A DNA stretch of 17,222 nucleotides from Pseudomonadota bacterium. GTDB lineage: Bacteria > Pseudomonadota > Alphaproteobacteria > Micropepsales > Micropepsaceae. Each line of letters starts with the position of its first letter. The stretch's first letter is position 1. The stretch is taken from positions 1-17,222 of the forward strand of contig JAKAVI010000164.1 in NCBI GenBank assembly GCA_021817355.1, read 5' to 3'. Below, one piece after another: positions 8,426-14,739 of this stretch. The notes below the pieces were generated by a model. It was given only the letters and a program-made list of their open reading frames with translations, ran no database searches and had not been told where the DNA came from. The position numbers were made by a program, and so were the translations under genes.

Positions 8426-9417
8426 CCTTGCACCTTCGCCTGCCGCTCCGCACGCAGGCGTGCGGCGAAGCTGCCTTCAGACAGCTGCCACCCAAGCAGG
8501 ATCGGCGCACCGTCGGTAATCTGCTGGGCTCGGCGCAGCAGCGACAGCGCTATCCCGATTTGGGCGGGTACCCCGAACAGCGGCATCAGGACAGCGTAAC
8601 CGGCTTCCTGCACGCCGATGGCGTTGGGCACGAACACGGCGGCGCTGCGCAAGGCGCACATCAGTGCTTCGATTGCAACCGCATCTGCCAATACCACGTG
8701 CCAGCCCATCAATCTGAGCGCGAGCCAGGTAAACACGCCAGTTCCGATCCAGCCGGCAAAATGGATGCAAAAGCCTGCCACCATGCGCCCTGGCTGGGCG
8801 TGAACCTGGCCGATGAGGCGATGGATGTCGCCGGCGTAAGGGGCGGCCTTGGGCAAAAAGCGGGTGGCGACGCGTTCCAGGACATCGAAGCCGCGGCGCT
8901 GGGCAACGATGAAGCCGCCCGCGCCCAAAACTCCGAGCACGATGGCGACCGCACCGGCTTCGAGGATGTCCAGTTGGCGCCCGTCCAGAGGCAAGGTAAT
9001 GACGAGAATAAGAATGCCACCAATGATGAAGCAGATCTGCGCGATCATCTCGAGCGTCACATCCACTGCCATTGTCGCCAGCGCGTTGGCGATGGGCAGC
9101 CCGCGCAGACTGGCGGCACGGGCGCCGATCAGCATGCCGCCCAGCTGCGAGAAGGGCAGCACATCACCGGCAGAATCGCGTACCGCACGCGCCCAGAAGA
9201 ACGTCAGCAGGCGCCGCGCATGGTGTTGCGGAACGATGAGATACCAGGCGCTTCCCAGGAGCATGAAATTCGCCAAAGCGAAGAGGCACAATGCACCAAA
9301 ACCGGTCCAGCCAATATGCGCGACGGCATGCCAGATCGCATCAAAGCCTACAAAGGCAATGAGGTAGCCAGCGCCCGCAAGCCCGGCCAGCGCAGCAAGA
9401 ATGACGCTGAGTTTCAC
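8422..9417 (-). CDS. hpnL: HpnL-like integral membrane protein (LPG synthase TM family)
   Basis: This 331-residue membrane protein belongs to the family sharing the transmembrane domain of lysylphosphatidylglycerol synthase, which in hopanoid clusters is called HpnL. Several hydrophobic helices are visible, roughly at 4-24, 40-60, 110-140, 152-172, 215-238 and 250-300. Between them are the family hallmarks RDSAGDVLPFSQLGG (80-94) and VPNAIGVQEAGY (263-274). Its role is unproven; movement or flipping of a hopanoid intermediate is a reasonable guess. It starts at GTG (9417) with AGGAG a few bases upstream, 31 bp after the ferritin-like gene, and begins the run of four-base overlaps that continues to hpnE. 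Confidence 0.88.
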   Translation of the reverse strand: MKLSVILAALAGLAGAGYLIAFVGFDAIWHAVAHIGWTGFGALCLFALANFMLLGSAWYLIVPQHHARRLLTFFWARAVRDSAGDVLPFSQLGGMLIGARAASLRGLPIANALATMAVDVTLEMIAQICFIIGGILILVITLPLDGRQLDILEAGAVAIVLGVLGAGGFIVAQRRGFDVLERVATRFLPKAAPYAGDIHRLIGQVHAQPGRMVAGFCIHFAGWIGTGVFTWLALRLMGWHVVLADAVAIEALMCALRSAAVFVPNAIGVQEAGYAVLMPLFGVPAQIGIALSLLRRAQQITDGAPILLGWQLSEGSFAARLRAERQAKVQG

Positions 9418-9448
9418 ACTGTCTCCTGACGGCTGGACCTGCCTACGC

Positions 9449-10348
9449 TCACGCTTTACTCACGACGCGTAACACACGCTGCCAGAACCTTACCGCTCTG
9501 GGTACAAGGCGCGGACGCAACAGACGTGGATCATATGTGCCCAGTCGCCGGTCGTTTTCAGCCAGGCACAGCTCCATCAGTTCCCGTATAGAAACGTCCA
9601 CCCCGAGCTCCGTTGCACCGGTGACGGTGAAGTTGTTGTCCTGGCCGTTGGCCAGGTTGTTGCCAAGGCTGATCCTTTCATAGATCAGAAAGGCCCATAC
9701 CGCCATGATTTTGAGTGCAAACCAGGGGCGCCGCCAAAAGGGTATGTTGCGCCGACGCCAGCCCACCCAGTTCACGAAGAACAGGATATGTCGGCCCTCC
9801 TCACGCATCACCGGTTCGAAGGTGTCTACGAGTTCGGGCGGAAAAAATTCGGAACGCTTGGCCAGTTCGAAGAGGCCGAAGGCAAAGAAGCTGTCGATGC
9901 ACTCACTATAACCGGTGACCATGAAGGCCCATTCCGGATCGCGTGGTGTCACATAGTCGGGCTCGGGCGCCAAACTGATGCCATAGGCCTCGACCATATT
10001 GTGCAACACATGTTTGTGGCGCTTTTCTTCGTAGGCGTTAAGTTCGATCGCCCGCTTCAGCAGGGGGTCTCGCACCGTTTCGCCATAGGCCGCCACTCTC
10101 TGACTGGCCTTCCCCTCGGTTTGCACCGCAATGTCCCAGATCGGAAGCGAGATAATCTTGCGCCGGGCCTCTGCCGGCAGGCGGGGCCATTCCATGAGGG
10201 CCGGCCGATAAGGATCAAAGGTTGCCAACAGCGTGTGGCAGAACAAATTCTTGTGCGCTGCGCTGCCCAGTCGGATGGCGCCTGGGCCGGGGGGATTGCC
10301 CAGGTCGAGGCTGGCAAAATCGGGTAGGTCGAGGGAAACAGCTCCCAT
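9449..10348 (-). CDS. Ferritin-like di-iron protein in the hopanoid operon, function unknown
   Basis: The 299-residue protein has no function I can name, but its residues fit a four-helix di-iron carboxylate site: E78, then E108-xx-H111 (in YEEKRH), E149 (in YSECID) and E184-xx-H187 (in REEGRH). This E/ExxH/E/ExxH order is that of di-iron oxidases and oxygenases such as DMQ hydroxylase, AurF and acyl-ACP desaturase. Hydrophobic helices at about 151-161 and 208-223 and a basic C-terminus suggest contact with the membrane. The ATG at 10348 has AGGTGA close upstream. It lies between hpnK (116 bp) and hpnL (31 bp) on the same strand. A redox or desaturating step on the hopanoid is an inference; iron storage is unlikely given the size and context. 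Confidence 0.8.
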   Translation of the reverse strand: MGAVSLDLPDFASLDLGNPPGPGAIRLGSAAHKNLFCHTLLATFDPYRPALMEWPRLPAEARRKIISLPIWDIAVQTEGKASQRVAAYGETVRDPLLKRAIELNAYEEKRHKHVLHNMVEAYGISLAPEPDYVTPRDPEWAFMVTGYSECIDSFFAFGLFELAKRSEFFPPELVDTFEPVMREEGRHILFFVNWVGWRRRNIPFWRRPWFALKIMAVWAFLIYERISLGNNLANGQDNNFTVTGATELGVDVSIRELMELCLAENDRRLGTYDPRLLRPRLVPRAVRFWQRVLRVVSKA

Positions 10349-10407
10349 GAGATCACCTTTTGCGTCCGAAGCTAAGATGGCCAGCCCAATCCGACTGCCG
10401 GGCTTCG

Positions 10408-10436
10408 AGTATATCCGATCGTTTTAGGTGGATGAA
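10408..10436 (-). promoter_or_regulatory. Possible internal promoter before the ferritin-like gene
   Basis: In the 116-bp gap after hpnK the minus strand reads TTCATC (10431-10436), a 17-bp spacer and TATACT (10408-10413). The -10 box is good and the -35 box weak. It would let the ferritin-like gene and the hpnL-hpnG run be transcribed apart from hpnIJK. I see no hairpin terminator after hpnK, so read-through remains possible. Confidence 0.35.
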
Positions 10437-10464
10437 AAGAGACGAAAGGGCGCGGGGCTGCGGG

Positions 10465-11304
10465 CTAAAAATCGACGAATCCGCCGCGCCGTATGCTGGG
10501 ATCAGCGGCCAGCCGGACCACCTCCTCATCACAAAGCGCCGCGAGCTCTTCGGCATAGGCATAGCCCGCCGCCGCACCCAAAAAGCCGCCCCGCGTAGCT
10601 GGATGCAAGTAGATCTCACTCAACCCCTCCGGCAGGTGGGCTATGAGCCCGGCAAGGCGTGTGCGTGTCATCGCCCCGGACCAGGCCAGACCAAAGACAT
10701 GGTCCGGAGTTAAAAGACCCGCCCTGGCGATGCGGCCGCGGACAAGTTTGGCCCAGGGTGCGGTCACCCACGCCGGTGGCGGCGTCAGCTGGCCAGGTTC
10801 GGCGGCAGCCAGCACATGGCGTGGTTCCTGCGGTACACGCATCGCGCGCATGCCGTACCGCTTGCCGATCTTGAGGATCAGCGCAGTGATGGTGGGATGC
10901 AGATGAAAGTGCTTGTGCGTGTTGACGTGATCAAGACGCAAGCCGCAGCTGCGGAAGGCTTCAAACTGGGCAGCGATCTCGTGCGCCAGCTGGCGGCGCA
11001 CCGCGGGGCGCAGAAACATTTCGGCGCCGACCACCGCCATGTCCGTTCGAAACCAGCCATTGCGCTCGACAAGGTCGGGAATCGCGGCCTGCGGCAGCAT
11101 GGGCTTGCCTTCAACGAGTACGATGTGCAGCCCAACCCGCAGTTGGGGCATGCGGCGCGCACGTGCCACCGCATCGGCGACGAAAGGCGCTCCTACCATC
11201 AGGCTGGCTGCCGATAGCACGCCCTGGCAATGGGCACGCTCGACCGCCTCGTTCACCTCGCAGGCAGCGCCGAAATCGTCTGCATTGACTATGAGGCCCT
11301 TCAT
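10465..11304 (-). CDS. hpnK: HpnK, YdjC-family deacetylase
   Basis: HpnK is a metal-dependent deacetylase of the YdjC/ChbG family. In hopanoid producers it removes the acetyl group from the N-acetylglucosamine that HpnI attaches to bacteriohopanetetrol. The 279-residue protein begins with NADDFG (7-12), the metal-binding aspartates, and has a histidine at 60 in VGLHIVLVEG, the HVNTHKHFHLHP cluster (126-137) and EIYLHPA later on, all expected at the metal site. The ATG at 11304 is 23 bp after hpnJ with GAGG upstream. The gene order I-J-K puts three head-group enzymes together at the front of the block. Confidence 0.93.
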   Translation of the reverse strand: MKGLIVNADDFGAACEVNEAVERAHCQGVLSAASLMVGAPFVADAVARARRMPQLRVGLHIVLVEGKPMLPQAAIPDLVERNGWFRTDMAVVGAEMFLRPAVRRQLAHEIAAQFEAFRSCGLRLDHVNTHKHFHLHPTITALILKIGKRYGMRAMRVPQEPRHVLAAAEPGQLTPPPAWVTAPWAKLVRGRIARAGLLTPDHVFGLAWSGAMTRTRLAGLIAHLPEGLSEIYLHPATRGGFLGAAAGYAYAEELAALCDEEVVRLAADPSIRRGGFVDF

Positions 11305-11327
11305 GGCCTGGCCTCATCGTCCGTCGA

Positions 11328-12755
11328 TCACGCTGCGTGGCGCCGTTCGCGCAGGAACTGAAAGAACTCCACGCCTTCGCGCAGGCGACGTTTCATCATG
11401 TCGGTTGAACGCACCATTTCGCCGACGATAGCGGCGATTTTGGTCGGGCGGAAGTAGAACTGTCTGTAGAAATCCTCCAGCGAGTCAAAGATCTCTTTGT
11501 GGCTGAGGTGGGGATAATGCAGCGGCGCGATCTGAATGCCGTGCTCATCCACCAGTTCCGCATTGGCGGCGTCAAGCCAGCCATTCTGCACGGCCTGATC
11601 GTAAAGATAGGTGCCCGGATATGGTGCGGCCAAGGATACCTGAATGGTATGCGGATTGATACGCTTGGCAAATTCGACGGTTTCGCGAATGGTCTCGGTG
11701 GTTTCGCCCGGAAGTCCAAGGATAAAAGTACCATGTATGGTGATACCCAGATCATGGCAGTCCTTGGTGAAGCGTTCTGCGACTTCGATGCGCATACCCT
11801 TCTTGATATTGTGCAGGATCTGCTGATTGCCGCTTTCATAACCGACCAGCAACAGTCGCAAGCCACCATCCTTGAGCTTCTCCAGCGTCTTACGCGGCAC
11901 ATTGGCCTTGGCATTGCATGACCAGGTCACGCCAAGCTTGCCAAGTTCTTTGGCAATGGCTTCCGCACGCGGAGCGTCATCGGTGAAGGTGTCGTCGTCG
12001 AAGAAAAATTCCTTGACCTGGGGAAATGCTGCCTTCGCATATTTGATCTCTTCGATCACGTGCTCGACGCTGCGCGTACGATAACGATGTCCGCCCACGG
12101 TCTGAGGCCACAGACAGAATGTGCAGCGCGACTTGCAGCCGCGGCCGGTATAGATCGAGATATAGGGATGTTTGAGATAGCCGATGAAGTAATCTTCGAT
12201 CCGCAGATCGCGCTGATAGACGGGAGTCACAAAAGGCAGTGCGTCCATGTTTTCGATCATCGGCCGATCATCGTTGTGCACGATGGCCCCGCTGCGGGTG
12301 CGGTAGGAAATGCCCTTGATGTCCGAAAGCGGGACGCCGTCGGCCACATCCTTGATGGTGAAATCGAATTCGTTGCGCGCCACATAGTCGACGACAGGCC
12401 CCTCCCTGAGGCTGCCTTCGGCATTGACCGCGACCTTGGCGCCGATCATCCCGACCAGCAAGTTGGGATTGGCAGTCTTGAGCGCCTCGATCACCTTCAC
12501 GTCAGATTTGAACGAGGGGACGGAGGTGTGAACCACCACATGGTCGAAGTCCTTGGCCTGGGCCACGACCTCGCTGAGGCTAACGCCGGCGGGCGGCGCA
12601 TCGATCAGCTTCGAGCCTTCAACCAGAGCGGCGGGCTGCGCCAACCATGTCGGAAACCAAAAGGATTTGATTTCACGTTTTGCCTGGTAGCGCGAACCTG
12701 CACCGCCATCGAAACCATCAAAGGAAGGGGCCTGAAGGAAAAGCGTGCGCAGCAT
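11328..12755 (-). CDS. hpnJ: HpnJ, radical SAM enzyme for the cyclitol-ether head group
   Basis: HpnJ is needed to convert the glucosaminyl head group of bacteriohopanetetrol into the five-membered cyclitol ether, probably by radical ring contraction. The 475-residue protein has an N-terminal alpha/beta region (about 1-150) resembling B12-binding radical SAM proteins, although I see no DxHxxG cobalamin motif. A radical SAM core follows, with GCKSRCTFCLW giving C207, C211 and C214 for the 4Fe-4S cluster, then FFDDDTF and GTFILGLPGET. The ATG at 12755 has AGGTGG upstream and is 18 bp from hpnI. Position between hpnI and hpnK supports the assignment. Confidence 0.93.
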   Translation of the reverse strand: MLRTLFLQAPSFDGFDGGAGSRYQAKREIKSFWFPTWLAQPAALVEGSKLIDAPPAGVSLSEVVAQAKDFDHVVVHTSVPSFKSDVKVIEALKTANPNLLVGMIGAKVAVNAEGSLREGPVVDYVARNEFDFTIKDVADGVPLSDIKGISYRTRSGAIVHNDDRPMIENMDALPFVTPVYQRDLRIEDYFIGYLKHPYISIYTGRGCKSRCTFCLWPQTVGGHRYRTRSVEHVIEEIKYAKAAFPQVKEFFFDDDTFTDDAPRAEAIAKELGKLGVTWSCNAKANVPRKTLEKLKDGGLRLLLVGYESGNQQILHNIKKGMRIEVAERFTKDCHDLGITIHGTFILGLPGETTETIRETVEFAKRINPHTIQVSLAAPYPGTYLYDQAVQNGWLDAANAELVDEHGIQIAPLHYPHLSHKEIFDSLEDFYRQFYFRPTKIAAIVGEMVRSTDMMKRRLREGVEFFQFLRERRHAA

Positions 12756-12773
12756 GAACCACCTAAAACGAGA

Positions 12774-13949
12774 TCAGGACATTGCCCCATCGCGCCCCAC
12801 GCGCAGACGGGCGCCCCGCCAGCGCACTGCCGAGCCGGACAGCGAGCCAATGAACAGAGCGAAAGTTAGTATGTCACGCAGGGGCAGTGCCCACGCGGGA
12901 CCAGCTTGGATTCCGACTATATGGTCTATCCGGGCCTTGAGGAAAAGCCGGGCGGCCAGAATAGTTGTAAAGCCCGCAATTGCTGTAGGGGTAAAGCCTG
13001 CCAATAGTCCACCGATCAGCCCGAGGGGCAGGGCGTGGGTGACAAGGCTGCCCCAGTGCCCGCGTGCATCGATGGTTCGGATCGTGCGGGCCCAGCGCAA
13101 CTCATGGGCAAGCAGCTGTCCAAACCCTGTCTCATCGCTGAAATGGCGCAGGATCAGTGGTGGATAGGCGATGCGCTCGCCCTGCATCCGTACCGCCTGA
13201 CCGATGGCGTAATCATCTGCGAGCAGATTGGCGAAGCGCTCAAAACCGCCGATGCGGCTCAAAACCTGCCGGCTGAGCGCCATGGTGGAGCCAAAACAAG
13301 GTGTGGCCAGGCCAAAGCCAATGCCCGCTGCGGCGTTGGGCAGAAAATTGTAGCTGACGGCCATGGCGGCCAGACGTGACCAGGAGCCACTTCGACCTTC
13401 GCCCGCGTAAAGGCAACTGACGATGCCAACCCCTGGCTCGGCAAGCGCGGCTACCACCCGGCTGAGCCAGTCTCCGGGCACGTCGATGTCGCTGTCCGCC
13501 ACCACGATGGTCTGGTGTTTTACGGCGGCCATCATATTGATCAAATTGGACACCTTGGCGTTACTGCCATGGCGTGCCGGATCGCAGACGAGCACGATAT
13601 CGTGTCCGGGGTGGGACTTCCGGAGTTGCGCGACGATGCGGCAGGCCGGGTCATCGGCAGTGTGAACACCAAATACGAACTGTACCGGTGCTGGATAGTC
13701 CTGCTCTAGCGTGCTCAAAAGGGCCGCCTCGAGCCCCGCCTCTGCGCCGTAAAGCGGCTTCAGCACGCTGACGGACGGGTGCGGAGACATCGGGGTGTCT
13801 GGTTTTGCAGCCATCAGGCGCGTCAGCAAGGCGGCGGCTGCGACCATATAGAGGCCACCACCGATGGCGGCCGCAAGAATGATCCAGCCCAGAACATGGC
13901 AATATGACAACTGGTCCACTTTAGCAGAAGCGACGTCCCGGCTTAGCAC
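12774..13949 (-). CDS. hpnI: HpnI, ceramide-glucosyltransferase-like (GT21) glycosyltransferase
   Basis: HpnI transfers N-acetylglucosamine to bacteriohopanetetrol, the substrate then handled by HpnK and HpnJ. The 391-residue frame has an N-terminal membrane helix (about 20-45), then the GT21 signatures: SVLKPLYG (61-68), NAKVSNL (130-136), ADSDI (151-155), ADDYAIG (244-250) and the RxxRW-type ELRWART (283-289), with hydrophobic segments towards the C-terminus. The start is uncertain: 13949 is a GTG, further candidates are GTG at 13919 and TTG at 13910, and the first in-frame ATG comes only at residue 35, after the membrane helix. No candidate has a strong Shine-Dalgarno sequence. It is the first gene of the twelve-gene block. 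Confidence 0.9.
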   Translation of the reverse strand: MLSRDVASAKVDQLSYCHVLGWIILAAAIGGGLYMVAAAALLTRLMAAKPDTPMSPHPSVSVLKPLYGAEAGLEAALLSTLEQDYPAPVQFVFGVHTADDPACRIVAQLRKSHPGHDIVLVCDPARHGSNAKVSNLINMMAAVKHQTIVVADSDIDVPGDWLSRVVAALAEPGVGIVSCLYAGEGRSGSWSRLAAMAVSYNFLPNAAAGIGFGLATPCFGSTMALSRQVLSRIGGFERFANLLADDYAIGQAVRMQGERIAYPPLILRHFSDETGFGQLLAHELRWARTIRTIDARGHWGSLVTHALPLGLIGGLLAGFTPTAIAGFTTILAARLFLKARIDHIVGIQAGPAWALPLRDILTFALFIGSLSGSAVRWRGARLRVGRDGAMS

Positions 13950-14199
13950 AGCAGGGCATCAGGTTCGACCGTCCGACGCCACAGCCTTGAGGGGGATGGC
14001 GGGCCAGCGGATCAAGAACGCCCAAAGCTGCGGAGCTGTCGTTGGGAGCAGTGAGGGCGCGCGGGACGTGACGGACAGCTGCGCGAAGCCGGCCCAGACA
14101 CGCCCCAGAGGGCACCACCGCCCGTCAGCTTGAGATAGGCTTGCCCTCTCTTGCTACCGGCACTGGCCGCCGCGCCAAGGATGCCGCACCCAGCTGGCC
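13950..14199. other. Intergenic region upstream of hpnI
   Basis: These 250 bp separate hpnI from the DUF2934 gene. Short open frames on both strands have no family resemblance or ribosome-binding site and I do not regard them as genes. Any main promoter of the hopanoid block should be here, or further up if DUF2934 is co-transcribed, but I find no convincing sigma-70 pair. A GGTTCGACC sequence near 13974 recalls a tRNA T-loop but lacks the flanking stem. Confidence 0.4.
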
Positions 14200-14433
14200 T
14201 CAGCCAAAAATGTCCCAGAAGCAGAGTTCACGCACTCCGGTGCGCCGCTCGGCGGGGCTTCGCCGGAGCATCTCAGAATGCAGCTCGGCGATCGCCTGAC
14301 GCCAGTGCGCCACGGCCCGGCCCTCGGGACGACCCTCCCGTTCCCAAATCTGGTAGCTACGACGTGCAATCTGTTCCTCGGACGGCGCTGCCTCGGCGCC
14401 ATTGGGAACGTGCGATTTCAGCTCCAAGGACAT
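14200..14433 (-). CDS. Small DUF2934 protein
   Basis: This 77-residue protein carries a DUF2934 segment: EEQIARRSYQIWEREGRPEG followed by HWRQAIAEL, at about residues 19-50. The family is a short helical domain common in Alphaproteobacteria and some other soil bacteria, and I know of no function for it. I start it at the ATG at 14433 because AAGGA lies 6 bases upstream; the frame is open for 35 more codons but without such a signal. It is on the same strand as the hopanoid block, 250 bp before hpnI, so co-transcription is possible but not shown. The C-terminus ends in CFWDIFG. Confidence 0.8.
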   Translation of the reverse strand: MSLELKSHVPNGAEAAPSEEQIARRSYQIWEREGRPEGRAVAHWRQAIAELHSEMLRRSPAERRTGVRELCFWDIFG

Positions 14434-14739
14434 CGGTATTCCTTTCGCGCGCAGCGCGCCTGGCCCCCCGCTGTTTACCTTTCCGAGCGCGCAATCCTCT
14501 TGCTCAAGCCGTATGTGAGCCCACCTCCGGCGTGACAAAGGCGCCGGGCCTGCGCACGATTGGAATAACGTCCAACCGAAATGCGGTGGAGCGGGCTGAA
14601 CTTCACCTGAACCATATCAGCGCCGGTACTGTCAGGCAACATCGCGCAGTGTTATCGCACAATGCGCAGTTTTCATTATGGAACCTGACAAGATGCGGCT
14701 ATTGACGATGGTCCTCATCTGCGATCACACCATCCTGCA
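14434..14739. other. Divergent intergenic region between DUF2934 and kch
   Basis: These 306 bp hold the leaders of two divergent genes. Near the DUF2934 side are its ribosome-binding site (14440-14444) and a GC dyad, GCGCGC-A-GCGCGC (14447-14459). Towards kch is a nested dyad (14630-14690, listed separately). A stretch at 14574-14636, read in the plus direction, encodes RNAVERA followed by L, S and GT at matching spacing, resembling the N-terminus of kch. I see no strong promoter for either gene. Confidence 0.5.
14630..14690. repeat. Nested inverted repeat upstream of kch
   Basis: TGTCAGG (14630-14636) pairs perfectly with CCTGACA (14684-14690). Inside it GCGCA-G-TGT (14644-14652) pairs with ACA-A-TGCGC (14659-14667) around a six-base loop with a single G/A mismatch. 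The element ends 49 bp before the kch start, so it could be a cruciform, a regulator site or part of a structured leader. Confidence 0.5.

Noticed and set aside
8428..9429. Open frame of 333 codons on the plus strand, almost exactly opposite hpnL
   Set aside because: It follows from the codon pattern of a GC-rich gene on the other strand; the product is polar, without recognisable motifs, and hpnL itself has clear family motifs and membrane helices.
10420..12770. Shared 12-mer CGTTTTAGGTGG at 10420-10431 (plus) and before hpnJ at 12759-12770 (minus)
   Set aside because: Twelve-base matches are expected several times by chance in a window of this size, and the hpnJ copy simply contains its ribosome-binding site.
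13970..13990. GGTTCGACC resembling a tRNA T-loop upstream of hpnI
   Set aside because: The flanking bases do not form a T stem and no acceptor or anticodon arm can be built around it.
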